Shown here piece after piece: positions 7,779 to 15,864 of a stretch of 28,878 nt of DNA. The translations under genes were made by a program, and so were the position numbers. The notes beneath the pieces were generated by a model. That model was not told the origin of the DNA. It did not search any database and saw only the letters and a program-made list of their open reading frames with translations. This DNA is from CAYLZN01 sp964387935 (GTDB lineage: Bacteria > Acidobacteriota > Vicinamibacteria > Vicinamibacterales > JAFNAJ01), in NCBI GenBank assembly GCA_964387935.1, contig CAYLZN010000032.1, positions 1 through 28,878 of the forward strand, given 5' to 3'. Within the stretch, counting starts at the first letter, position 1. Every line of letters starts with the position of its first letter.

Positions 7779-9122
7779 ATGAAGCGAGGTCTGTCCACTC
7801 TCGTACTCGTCGTCCTGGCGATCGCGCTGGGCGCTTACATCTACTTCGTCGAATCAAAGCGCAAACCCGCCTCGGAACGATCGGAGGAGAAGGGCAAGGC
7901 CTTCGTGGGCCTCGACAGCGCCACGGTCGAGGAACTCGAGGTCAAGGCCTCCTCCGGCGACCTGACCAAGGTGAAGAAGGACGGAGGCCGATGGAAGGTC
8001 GTGGCGCCGATCACCGGTGATGCCGACGACACGGAGGTGTCGGCGATCACCTCGAACCTGGCGTCCCTCGAGGTGCAGCGCGTCGTCGCCGAGAACGCCA
8101 CGGACCTGGGCCAGTTCGGGCTGGCCCCCGCGAAGACCGAGATCAGCTTCCGGGTGGCCGGCGACCAGGCACCCCGGACGCTGCTCCTCGGCGACAAGAC
8201 GGCCACCGGCGGCGACATGTACGCGAAGACCGGCAACGATCCGCGCGTGTTCCTGGTGTCGGGCTTTCTCGACTCCACGTTCAATCGCGGCACGTTCGAC
8301 CTGCGCGACAAGGCGGTGCTGAAGTTCGAACGGGATGGCGTCACCGGGCTCGAGATCGAGTCGCCCACGCGACGCCTGGCCTTTGCCAGGGACGGCGACG
8401 CGTGGAAGATGACCGCACCCCTGGCCGTGCGGGCGGACACGGGCACGGTGGAGGGCCTGCTGGGGCGCATTCACACGGGCCGCATGAAGACCCTCGTGGC
8501 CGACACGCCGGCCGATCTCGCGCCCTACGGTCTGGACAAGCCGTCCTCCACGATCACGTTCGTCGCGGGAAGTGCACGGTCGGCCATCGCCCTGGGCAAC
8601 AAGACGCCGGACGGCCAGGTGTTCGCCCGGGATCTGTCGCGGCCGCTCGTCTTCACGGTGGAGGCATTCCTCGCCGAGGACGCCGGCAAGACCGTGGACG
8701 ACTTCCGGCCGAAGGACCTGTTCGAGTTCCGGACGTTCACCGGCACGCGATTCGAGATCACGCGTGCGGCGACGACGACGACCGTGTTCGAGAAGAAGAA
8801 GGGCGCCGACGCGAACGCGGCGGACACCTGGACGCAGACCGCGCCCGCGCCGGCCAAGGCCCCCGAAGCGAGCACGATTGAAGACTTCCTCGCCAAGGTC
8901 TCGAACCTGAGGGCGCAGTCCTTCGTGGAGGCCCTGCCCGCCGGCGCCACCGAGGTCGCCCGTACCGTCGCCCGCTGGAACGAGGACAAGAAGGAGGAGA
9001 CCGTCGTGTTCCACAAGGCGGGTACGGACCTGTTCGCCACGAGGGCCGGGGACCCGGGCGCGGCCCGGCTCACCGCAAGCGACTTCGACGACGTGATCAA
9101 GGCACTCGAGGCCGTCAAGTGA
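7779..9122 (+). CDS. DUF4340 membrane-anchored protein
   Basis: A 447-residue protein with one N-terminal membrane segment (about 4-24), and an extracytoplasmic part built from repeated units of the DUF4340 type. The units follow the pattern W-K-V/M-x-APxxxxADxxxVxxLL then a DLxxYGL motif and a glowing pair of beta-rich stretches (residues 67-150 and about 205-290). Proteins of this family regularly follow GldG-like genes; their role is unknown, and a scaffold or ligand-handling role beside the ABC complex is inferred. The gene begins 9 bases after the GldG-like stop, with a GGAGA ribosome site, and its TGA overlaps the next start in a GTGA arrangement. Confidence 0.82.
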   Translation: MKRGLSTLVLVVLAIALGAYIYFVESKRKPASERSEEKGKAFVGLDSATVEELEVKASSGDLTKVKKDGGRWKVVAPITGDADDTEVSAITSNLASLEVQRVVAENATDLGQFGLAPAKTEISFRVAGDQAPRTLLLGDKTATGGDMYAKTGNDPRVFLVSGFLDSTFNRGTFDLRDKAVLKFERDGVTGLEIESPTRRLAFARDGDAWKMTAPLAVRADTGTVEGLLGRIHTGRMKTLVADTPADLAPYGLDKPSSTITFVAGSARSAIALGNKTPDGQVFARDLSRPLVFTVEAFLAEDAGKTVDDFRPKDLFEFRTFTGTRFEITRAATTTTVFEKKKGADANAADTWTQTAPAPAKAPEASTIEDFLAKVSNLRAQSFVEALPAGATEVARTVARWNEDKKEETVVFHKAGTDLFATRAGDPGAARLTASDFDDVIKALEAVK

Positions 9123-10732
9123 GTCGGCGTCGGCTGACGGCTCCCGGTCGTCGATGCCCATCGGTCGGCATCGTGGTCGTCGGGCTCTGCGTGCTCGCCA
9201 CGGCGCCGGGTTGCGCGTCGCGCTCCACCGGTGCCCGCACGCCATCGCCGGCGCCAGCGGTGACGGCGGCCACCGCGGGCGCGCCCCGCGTGGAGCCCCC
9301 TCGTGCCTCTGACCGGGCGGCTGTTGCCGCATCGGGCCTGGGTCGGGAGCTCGAGGCGATCTTCTCGGCCCCGGTGCTGAGCACCGCGGTGGTGAGCGCG
9401 CTCGTGCAGTCGCTCGAGACCGGCGAGGTGCTGTACCGGCTGAACCCGGACACGCTCGTCGTGCCGGCGTCGAACCAGAAGATCGTGACGATGGCTGTCG
9501 GCGCGGCCCGCCTCGGGTGGGACTACCGCTTCGAGACCCGCCTCGAGACCTCGGCGCCCGTCGAGGACGGGGTGCTGCGCGGCGACCTGATCGTGGTCGG
9601 AAGCGGGGATCCGACGATCAACTTCCGGAGCGGCGACCGGCTGGCTGTTTTCAGGAACTGGGCCGCCGGGCTCCGGGCGCGGGGCATCTCGCGCATCGCC
9701 GGTCGCATCATCGGCCACGACGACGCGTTCGACGATGCGGAACAGTATGGGGAGTCGTGGTCCTGGGACGATTTCGCGTACGCCTACGCGGCCCCGGTGA
9801 GTGCGCTGCAATTCAATGAGAATTTCGCCGATCTGGCCATCCGTCCCGGCACGGCCGCGGGCGACGAGGCCACGCTCGAACTGCGCCCCCCGGGCGCTGA
9901 CCTGGTGCTCGGGAGCGCGAAGGTGACCACGGCGAGTGCCGGCGCCGGGCGTGACGTCAACCTCTTCCGGTTCCCTGGCAGGCGGGAGCTCGAGGTGCAC
10001 GGTTCGGTGCCCGCAGGCCGCGAAGTGCTCCTGGGCGTGGCGGTCAACAACGCCACCCAGTACTTCGTCTCCGTGCTGCGCGACACGCTTCAAGGCGAGG
10101 GTATCGAGGTCGAGGGTGCATCGATCGACATCGACGATGCGCCGGACGCCGCCGCGCTGAAGGCGCCGACATCCGCGCGCGAGGTGCTGCTGCGGCACCA
10201 GTCGGCACCGTTGTCCGAGATCGGCAAGACGCTGATGAAAGTGAGCCAGAACCTCTACGCGGAGACGGTGTTCCGGACGCTGTCCGGCGGCAGTGGGCCC
10301 GCGAGGGTCGAGGCGTCGCGGAGCGTCGTGGCGGACACGTTGCGGGGATGGGGCCTGGCGCCCGGCCAGTTCGCCGTGGCTGACGGCTCGGGCCTGTCGC
10401 GGCTCAACTTCGTGAGCGCGAGCGCGATCACGACGATCCTGCGCGCGATGGCGCGTTCGCCGGAGTTGTTCGCCCCCTTCGAGGCCACCCTGCCCATCGC
10501 GGGTCGCGACGGCACGATCGCCGGCCGGCTCAAGGCGACCCGCGCCGAGGGCAACGCCATCGCGAAGACTGGCACCCTTCGGAGCGTGCGGTCGCTCTCC
10601 GGCTACGTGCGGACGGCCGACGGCGAGCGACTGGTGTTTGCCTTCCTGGTGAACAACTTCACGGTGCCAACCGCGACCGTGGATCGCGTGGTCGATCAGG
10701 CGGTCGAACGCCTCGCGAACTGGACGCGGTGA
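9119..10732 (+). CDS. dacB: D-alanyl-D-alanine carboxypeptidase/endopeptidase, PBP4 family (peptidase S13)
   Basis: A 537-residue exported penicillin-binding protein that trims peptidoglycan peptides. The three active-site motifs are SNQK (S118-K121), SQN (376-378) and KTG (483-485). Between the first and second is the long insertion expected of class C PBPs. The N-terminus has an Arg-rich start and a hydrophobic stretch ending in TAPGC at 32, a weak lipobox, so it may be a lipoprotein or simply secreted; a Pro/Ala/Thr linker follows. Start GTG at 9119 overlaps the upstream TGA by 4 bases, so it is translated with the ABC/GldG/DUF4340 genes. That coupling suggests the ABC unit acts at the cell envelope. 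Confidence 0.92.
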   Translation: MSRRRLTAPGRRCPSVGIVVVGLCVLATAPGCASRSTGARTPSPAPAVTAATAGAPRVEPPRASDRAAVAASGLGRELEAIFSAPVLSTAVVSALVQSLETGEVLYRLNPDTLVVPASNQKIVTMAVGAARLGWDYRFETRLETSAPVEDGVLRGDLIVVGSGDPTINFRSGDRLAVFRNWAAGLRARGISRIAGRIIGHDDAFDDAEQYGESWSWDDFAYAYAAPVSALQFNENFADLAIRPGTAAGDEATLELRPPGADLVLGSAKVTTASAGAGRDVNLFRFPGRRELEVHGSVPAGREVLLGVAVNNATQYFVSVLRDTLQGEGIEVEGASIDIDDAPDAAALKAPTSAREVLLRHQSAPLSEIGKTLMKVSQNLYAETVFRTLSGGSGPARVEASRSVVADTLRGWGLAPGQFAVADGSGLSRLNFVSASAITTILRAMARSPELFAPFEATLPIAGRDGTIAGRLKATRAEGNAIAKTGTLRSVRSLSGYVRTADGERLVFAFLVNNFTVPTATVDRVVDQAVERLANWTR

Positions 10733-10733
10733 T

Positions 10734-10775
10734 TCAGTTCCCAGTTCCCAGTTCCCAGTTTCCAGTTTTCAGTTT
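10734..10775. repeat. Six-unit heptad tandem repeat (CCAGTTC-like)
   Basis: Six 7-base units in a row: TCAGTTC, CCAGTTC twice, CCAGTTT twice, TCAGTTT. It fills nearly all of the 50-base space between the convergent PBP4 and AlaX genes and is much less GC-rich than its surroundings. It is too short and has no spacers, so it is not a CRISPR. Confidence 0.9.
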
Positions 10776-10782
10776 TGCTGCC

Positions 10783-11988
10783 CTACGTGCGGGTGAGAAC
10801 GCGGGCGATTTCTTCACGGGCGGCGAGGACCACGTCCGCCGGGGCGCCGGACAGCCCTCCCCCCTGCGCCCCCTCCCGCTTGCCTCCGCCACGGCCGCCA
10901 AAGCGCGCCATCAGGGCTGACAGGAGGGACGCCATGTCGAGCGCCCCGACGTCCGCGCTGCGCATCGCCACGACCTGGACGGGGGGCGTCCCGGTCAGGA
11001 GCACCGCCACCCGGCCCGGGTCCTTCACGAACGACGAGGCCAGTCTCTTGAGCCCGGCGACGTCGTAGTCAGCGAAGCTCTCCACGAGGACTGCTATTCC
11101 GCGAACGTCGCTCGCGCGGGAGGCCAGCGTCCCCGCCTCGAACCCGGCGGCCTTCTCCGCCAGGGCGTTGCACGCGCGACGAGCGTCCTTGTGCTCCTGC
11201 TGCAGGCGTTCCACGGCGGCCGGCAGTTCGGAGGCCTGGATGGTGAGCAGCCGCGCCGCCGCGCTCGCCGCATCGCGCCAGGCGCGGTAACTGGCCAGCG
11301 CACGCCCACCGCACACGAACTCGAGGCGCGTGCCCCCCTTGAACCGCTCCCACCCACGCACGGCGATCAGGCCGACTTCTCCGGAGGACGAGACGTGCGT
11401 GCCGCCGCAGGCCGAGAGGTCGTAGCCCTCGACCTCGATCAGCCGGAGGCGACCTTCCTTCACGGGCTCCTTGCGCAGCGGCAGCCGCGCGGCCTCGGCC
11501 GCGTCAACGAATCGAATCAGCACCTCTCGCCCCTGCCAGACGACCTCGTTGGCGGCGTCTTCCGCGGCGGCGATCTCCGTGGCGGTGACTTCCCTCGCGA
11601 GGTCGATCGTGGAGCACTCCGTCCCCATGCGGAAGCTCTCGGTGCGGACGTGATGCAGATGTTCGAACGCGGCCGACAGGAGGTGCTGGCCCGTGTGCTG
11701 CTGCATGTGATCGAACCGACGCACCCAGTCGATGGTCCCCGTCACGGCGGCCCCGTGCTCGAGTGGCGCGTCCACGACGTGGACGACTCGGCCGTCCTCG
11801 CCATCGATCACCTCGAGCACGCGGGAGGACCCGAGCCGGCCCGTGTCGAATGGCTGACCGCCGGAGGTCGGATAGAACGCCGTGCGATCGAGCCAGACGC
11901 GGGCTCGATCACCGTCCGGGACGACCTCGACGACGCGCGCGTCGAATTCGCGCAGCCAGGGTTCCGTGTAGTAGAGGCGAGTGTTCAT
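10783..11988 (-). CDS. AlaX-type alanyl-tRNA editing protein with DHHA1 domain
   Basis: A 401-residue free-standing homologue of the editing half of alanyl-tRNA synthetase, which removes mischarged Ser (or Gly) from tRNA-Ala. It has a beta-barrel domain beginning with LYYTEPW and the FYPTSGGQPFDTG motif, then the zinc-site motifs HTGQH (H98, H102) and CGGTH (C194, H198), and a C-terminal DHHA1/C-Ala-like region with a Gly-rich end (GGRGGGKREGAQGGG) as in AlaRS. There is no aminoacylation domain, so it is the long AlaX type. The ATG at 11988 is preferred over the upstream open frame because AAAGGAA lies about 6 bases before it. It starts 19 bases after the queC stop and probably shares its transcript. 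Confidence 0.92.
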   Translation of the reverse strand: MNTRLYYTEPWLREFDARVVEVVPDGDRARVWLDRTAFYPTSGGQPFDTGRLGSSRVLEVIDGEDGRVVHVVDAPLEHGAAVTGTIDWVRRFDHMQQHTGQHLLSAAFEHLHHVRTESFRMGTECSTIDLAREVTATEIAAAEDAANEVVWQGREVLIRFVDAAEAARLPLRKEPVKEGRLRLIEVEGYDLSACGGTHVSSSGEVGLIAVRGWERFKGGTRLEFVCGGRALASYRAWRDAASAAARLLTIQASELPAAVERLQQEHKDARRACNALAEKAAGFEAGTLASRASDVRGIAVLVESFADYDVAGLKRLASSFVKDPGRVAVLLTGTPPVQVVAMRSADVGALDMASLLSALMARFGGRGGGKREGAQGGGLSGAPADVVLAAREEIARVLTRT

Positions 11989-12007
11989 GCGCACGATTCC
12001 TTTGCGG

Positions 12008-12694
12008 TCAGGCGAGCAGGGGATCCGGCACACCCGCCTCGGCGAATCCTCGCGCGCGCAGCACGCAACTGTCGCACCGACGGCAGGGCCTGCCGTCGGT
12101 GAGCGGCTCGTAGCAGCTGTGGGTGAGGCCGTAGTCGAGGCCGAGGGCCAGTCCGGTCCTGATGATCTCCGCCTTCGTCATCCGGATGAGCGGGGCATGG
12201 ATGCGGAAGCGCGTGCCGGAGACGCCGGCCCTCGTCGCCAGCGCGGCGAGGTGTTCGAACGCCTGGATGTACTCCGGCCGGCAGTCCGGGTAGCCGGAGT
12301 AGTCCAGGGCGTTGACGCCGATCACGAGATCGGCGGCGCCGAGCGTCTCGGCCCAGGCGAGGCCCAGCGCCAGGAAGATGGTGTTGCGGGCCGGCACGTA
12401 GGTCTCGGGAATCCCGGGCGCGTCCAGTGCGCGGTCCTTGGGCACCGCTCCGGCGCCCGTCAGCGCCGAGACCGCGAGAGGGGCCAGGTCGAGCGTGAGC
12501 TCGCGGTGCTGCGCCACACCGAGGTGCCGCGCGACCGCGCGCGCGGCGTCGATCTCCCGCGCGTGGATCTGGCCGTAGCGCACGCTGAGCGCGTACAGCG
12601 CGAAGCCCTCGGCCGCCACCATCGCCGCGGCGGTGAACGAGTCGAGCCCGCCGCTGAGCAGCACGATGGCGCGTGGACAGGCCGAGGTGGTCAT
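12008..12694 (-). CDS. queC: 7-cyano-7-deazaguanine synthase
   Basis: A 228-residue enzyme that turns 7-carboxy-7-deazaguanine into preQ0 in queuosine (and 7-deazaguanine DNA) synthesis, using ATP and ammonia. The PP-loop SGGLDS is at 14-19. Near the C-terminus is the zinc site: one Cys in THSCYEP, then CRRCDSC. Family-typical YVPARNTIFLALGLAWAE and NALDYSGYPDCRPEY stretches are intact. The start ATG at 12694 overlaps the TGA of queE in an ATGA arrangement. Only queC and queE are here; folE-like and queD genes must be elsewhere. Confidence 0.95.
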   Translation of the reverse strand: MTTSACPRAIVLLSGGLDSFTAAAMVAAEGFALYALSVRYGQIHAREIDAARAVARHLGVAQHRELTLDLAPLAVSALTGAGAVPKDRALDAPGIPETYVPARNTIFLALGLAWAETLGAADLVIGVNALDYSGYPDCRPEYIQAFEHLAALATRAGVSGTRFRIHAPLIRMTKAEIIRTGLALGLDYGLTHSCYEPLTDGRPCRRCDSCVLRARGFAEAGVPDPLLA

Positions 12695-13353
12695 ACCCCC
12701 CTCGCCTCCGCGCCCCAGATGTACTTGTGCAGCTGCACCTGGAGGCGCACGGGCAGGTGATCCGACAGGATCCACGCCGACAGGGTCTCGAGATCCAGCC
12801 CCGCGTGCACCGGGGAGAACAGCACCGTGCAGCGCCGGTCGAGCTGGTGGCGCCGCAGTACCTCCCTCGCGAACTCGTAGTCACGGCGATCGGCGATCAC
12901 GAACTTGACCTCGTCCTGCGGGGTCAGCAGTTCGACGTTGGACCACTCGTTGCGGTGCGACTCGCCGCTGCCCGGGCACTTGATGTCCACGATCCGGACG
13001 ACGCCCGCCGGGACCTTGTCCACGCGGATGTGCCCGCCGGTCTCGACCAGTACGGTCCTGCCGGCAGCCATCAGGCGCGCCATGAGCTCGTAGACATCCA
13101 CCTGCAGGAGCGGCTCGCCGCCCGTCACTTCGACGAGCGGGCAGTCGAACCGGGTCACCGCGTCGCAGACCTCGTCCACCGACATCCTGCGGCCCCCGGT
13201 GAAGGCATACGGCGTGTCACACCACGTGCACCGGAGGTCGCAGGCCGTGAGGCGCACGAAGACGCACGGCCGGCCGCTGAAGGTCGATTCGCCCTGGATG
13301 GAATGGAAGATTTCGTTGATCGTCAGCATGCGGGCCGCGAGATTTTCCATCAT
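12691..13353 (-). CDS. queE: 7-carboxy-7-deazaguanine synthase (radical SAM)
   Basis: A 220-residue radical SAM enzyme that makes 7-carboxy-7-deazaguanine from 6-carboxytetrahydropterin, the step before QueC. The cluster motif is C38-x3-C42-x2-C45, followed by a TGGEPLLQ stretch that binds SAM. The N-terminal signature IFHSIQGEST is typical. I placed the start at the ATG at 13353; a second ATG at 13329 (MLTINEIF) fits the usual family start better but lacks a clear ribosome site. It heads a queE-queC-alaX operon and is divergent from the DUF72 gene. Confidence 0.93.
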   Translation of the reverse strand: MMENLAARMLTINEIFHSIQGESTFSGRPCVFVRLTACDLRCTWCDTPYAFTGGRRMSVDEVCDAVTRFDCPLVEVTGGEPLLQVDVYELMARLMAAGRTVLVETGGHIRVDKVPAGVVRIVDIKCPGSGESHRNEWSNVELLTPQDEVKFVIADRRDYEFAREVLRRHQLDRRCTVLFSPVHAGLDLETLSAWILSDHLPVRLQVQLHKYIWGAEARGV

Positions 13354-13370
13354 ACTTGAGGCCTGCGGCG

Positions 13371-14369
13371 ATGCCTTCCGTCGACCCCTCCGGCCAGCCC
13401 TCGGCAACCGTCCGCATCGGGACGTGCGGCTGGAGCTATCCCGACGGTCGGGGGACGTGGACCGGCGTGTTCTACCCGGTCGCGGGCCCCCGCCGAACGG
13501 CCGCTCGGAGCCCTGGCCCGCGAGGCGGGACGCGGTTCGACGAGCTCGAGTACTACGCGGAGCGCTTCAACACCGTCGAGGTCAACTCGACGTTCTACCG
13601 GGTTCCGGCCTCTTCAGTGACGGCCGGCTGGGCACGCCGGGCGCCGCAGGGTTTCGAATTCGCCGTCAAGCTGTTCCAGAAGTTCAGCCACCCGTCGATG
13701 TTCGTCGAGCGGCATGGACCGGTCGACCTGTCGGTCGGCCGCGACGACGTGGATGCGTTCCGGGCGGCGATCGATCCACTCGCGTCAGCGGGAAAGCTGG
13801 GCCCGCTGCTGGCGCAGTTCCCCCCGAGCTTCAAGGCGGGCGCGGAGGCCATGGACTACCTCCACTGGCTCCTGAGGGCGTTCGGCGACTACTCGGTCGC
13901 GGTCGAACTGCGCCATCGCTCCTGGAGCGACGCCGGGGACGCCACGCGGGCGCTGCTCGGTGCGCATCGTGCCGCGTGGGTCCAGATCGACGAACCGAAG
14001 TTCCGCTGCTCGATTGCGCAGGATTTCCGGCCCAACGTGGCGTCGTTCTTCTACATGCGGCTCCACGGGCGGAATGCGGACGCCTGGTGGCAGCACGAGG
14101 CCGTCGAGGACCGCTACAACTACCTCTACACACCCGATGAACTCGAGCCGATCGCGGAAGCGGCCACGACGGCCCGCCGCCTCGTCAAGAGGCTCTACCT
14201 GTATCTCAACAACCACTTCGAGGCGAAGGCCGTGGCCAATGCCGTGATGCTGAAGGCGCGGCTGGGCGAGCCCATCACGGGCACGTTCGACGAGCGCTTC
14301 GTCGCGCGGTTCCCCGTGCTTCGCGACAGCGTCACGATCACGCCAGATGCGGAACCGCGGCTGATTTGA
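13371..14369 (+). CDS. DUF72 (YecE-like) family protein
   Basis: A 332-residue TIM-barrel protein of the DUF72 family. It has the N-terminal IGTCGWSYP, the NTVEVNSTFYRVP stretch, and later AVELRHRSW and FFYMRLHGR, all usual landmarks. The biochemical role of the family is not settled. ATG at 13371 is chosen; a TTG at 13356 would add five residues. Only 17 bases separate it from the annotated queE start, so the two promoters must lie within each other's coding ends or the queE start is further in. It ends just before the twin hairpin repeats. Confidence 0.88.
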   Translation: MPSVDPSGQPSATVRIGTCGWSYPDGRGTWTGVFYPVAGPRRTAARSPGPRGGTRFDELEYYAERFNTVEVNSTFYRVPASSVTAGWARRAPQGFEFAVKLFQKFSHPSMFVERHGPVDLSVGRDDVDAFRAAIDPLASAGKLGPLLAQFPPSFKAGAEAMDYLHWLLRAFGDYSVAVELRHRSWSDAGDATRALLGAHRAAWVQIDEPKFRCSIAQDFRPNVASFFYMRLHGRNADAWWQHEAVEDRYNYLYTPDELEPIAEAATTARRLVKRLYLYLNNHFEAKAVANAVMLKARLGEPITGTFDERFVARFPVLRDSVTITPDAEPRLI

Positions 14370-14375
14370 CGTGTT

Positions 14376-14436
14376 CGCCGGCCCTGAAAGGACCGGCGCT
14401 CCGCACACCACCGCCGGCCCTGAAAGGACCGGCGCT
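14376..14436. repeat. Two direct copies of a 25-base hairpin element (likely bidirectional terminator)
   Basis: The same 25 bases occur at 14376-14400 and 14412-14436, 11 bases apart. Each copy folds on itself: CGCCGG pairs with CCGGCG and CCT with AGG, with one C-A mismatch and a GAA loop. They lie between the convergent DUF72 and cyclophilin genes. The last two bases of copy two form part of the cyclophilin stop codon. The pattern resembles REP-like palindromes; termination is inferred because there is no T-run. Confidence 0.8.
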
Positions 14437-15046
14437 ACTTGACCATCATCTTCTTGATCACGTCGGTCACGGCCAGTTTCTCCACGACGTCCATGCCCGA
14501 CAGGACCTTGCCGATGACGACGTACTTGCCGTCGAGCGCTGGCCGTGTGTTCAGCATGACGTAGACCTGGCTGTCGGCCTGCGTCGGATCGCCCGCGTGC
14601 GCGAGCCCGATGGCGCCCTTCACATGGAGCCGTTTCTTCGAGAACTCCGCCACGCCGATGACCCTGCCGCTGCCGCCGCCCGAGCCCTTGCCCCACTGGT
14701 CCTGCTTGGTCATGTCGCGCGTGCGAGAGTCGCCCCACTGCACGACGAAGCCAGGCTCGACGCGATGCACCCGGTGTCCGTTGTAGAAGTTTCGCTTCAC
14801 GAGACCGAGGATGTGCTCGACGGACTTCGGGGCCTCCTGGGGATACGTTTCGAACTCGAACGTGCCCTTGGCGGTTTCGACGACGATGATGGGGCCGGCT
14901 CCCGGCGAGGGCTCGGCGGCCTTGACTGCCGGTCTGGCGGTCCCCGATGCCGGCCTGGTCTGCGCGGAAGCCGTGAGACCGAGTGCCAGCACGCTCGCGA
15001 GAGCCACGAGAAAGGCACGTCCCCGAGGTGAGGTGATCGACGTCAT
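14435..15046 (-). CDS. Secreted cyclophilin-type peptidyl-prolyl isomerase
   Basis: A 203-residue protein with a clear signal peptide (hydrophobic stretch after RGRAF, likely cut after TASAQ), a short Pro/Ala linker, and a cyclophilin domain from about residue 52. Core stretches include ETAKGTFEFETYPQEAPKSV, FYNGHRVHRVEPGFVVQWGD and SQVYVMLNTRPALDGKYVVIGKV. The usual cyclophilin Phe in SQFFI is Tyr-Val here (SQVYVML), so activity is probable but not certain. ATG 15046 has AAGGAG 8 bases upstream. A much longer open frame in the same frame upstream is not coding, as nth lies antiparallel-shifted over it. The stop falls in a hairpin repeat. Confidence 0.9.
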   Translation of the reverse strand: MTSITSPRGRAFLVALASVLALGLTASAQTRPASGTARPAVKAAEPSPGAGPIIVVETAKGTFEFETYPQEAPKSVEHILGLVKRNFYNGHRVHRVEPGFVVQWGDSRTRDMTKQDQWGKGSGGGSGRVIGVAEFSKKRLHVKGAIGLAHAGDPTQADSQVYVMLNTRPALDGKYVVIGKVLSGMDVVEKLAVTDVIKKMMVK

Positions 15047-15114
15047 GCTGCCGTCTCCTTCGTGCGCAACGCACGTGTGTCCGCACGATTGTATGGCAGC
15101 GCCGGAGGGACGCG

Positions 15115-15840
15115 TCAGCGACGTGCGCGCGGCGGAGCGGCGGGGGGCACGCGCCCCGTACGGGTCACGCCCACGCGCGGGCAGAGCGGCTGGATGTCGC
15201 ACGCGCCGCACAGGGGGTACACCGGACGGCACACCTGCTGACCCCAGGTGACGAGGTGGAGGTTGACGTGCATCCACCAGCGCCGCGGGACGACGTCGTA
15301 GAGCGCGTGCTCGGTCTGCTCCGGCGTTCTGGTCCTGACCCATCCGAGGCGGTTGGCGATACGGTGCACGTGCGTGTCTACGCAGATGTGCCCCGAGCGG
15401 CGGTGCGCCACGATCTGGACGAGGTTGGCGGTCTTCCGGCCCACGCCCGGCAGGGCCATCAGTTCCTCCATGGTGTCTGGCACCACCCCGCCATGGCGTT
15501 CGACGAGCAGGCGGCTGGCTTTCTTCACGTGATGCGCTTTGACACGGTAGAAGCTCACCGGGTAGATGAGGCGCGCAATCCGGTCCTCGCGCAGGCGCGC
15601 AAGGGCCTGCGGGGTGTCGGCGACCCTGAACAACCGACCCGAGGCGGCGTCGGTCACCGCGTCCTTCGTCTGCGCGGACAGCATCGTCGCGACGAGCACG
15701 CGGAACGGCGTGCCGCTGTCCTCTTCCGAGATCTTCTCGACCGCTGGCAGGTCGTAGGCGCGGATGGCGCGCCGCAGGCGCGAGAGCACCCGGACGATGA
15801 GTTCGGGCAGGGGGTCCGGTGTCGCCGTCGCTCGAGTCAT
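15115..15840 (-). CDS. nth: Endonuclease III (DNA glycosylase/AP lyase)
   Basis: A 241-residue base-excision repair enzyme for oxidised pyrimidines. The helix-hairpin-helix reads LPGVGRKTAN with catalytic K136; the second catalytic residue is D155 in CVDTHVHR. The [4Fe-4S] cysteines C204-x6-C211-x2-C214-x5-C220 are complete. The N-terminus is about 20 residues longer than in E. coli, and a Pro/Arg-rich tail follows the cluster. The gene starts 24 bases after the membrane protein stop and is probably transcribed with it. Confidence 0.95.
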   Translation of the reverse strand: MTRATATPDPLPELIVRVLSRLRRAIRAYDLPAVEKISEEDSGTPFRVLVATMLSAQTKDAVTDAASGRLFRVADTPQALARLREDRIARLIYPVSFYRVKAHHVKKASRLLVERHGGVVPDTMEELMALPGVGRKTANLVQIVAHRRSGHICVDTHVHRIANRLGWVRTRTPEQTEHALYDVVPRRWWMHVNLHLVTWGQQVCRPVYPLCGACDIQPLCPRVGVTRTGRVPPAAPPRARR

Positions 15841-15864
15841 GACGCGCGATTATGCCCCGGGCGG

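Noticed and set aside
10734..10775. CRISPR-like array
   Set aside because: Units are 7 bases, without spacers and without cas genes nearby.
10729..10920. Short plus-strand frame starting in the heptad repeat
   Set aside because: Its first part is repeat-encoded (QFPVPSSQFPV) and the rest is antisense to the AlaX gene.
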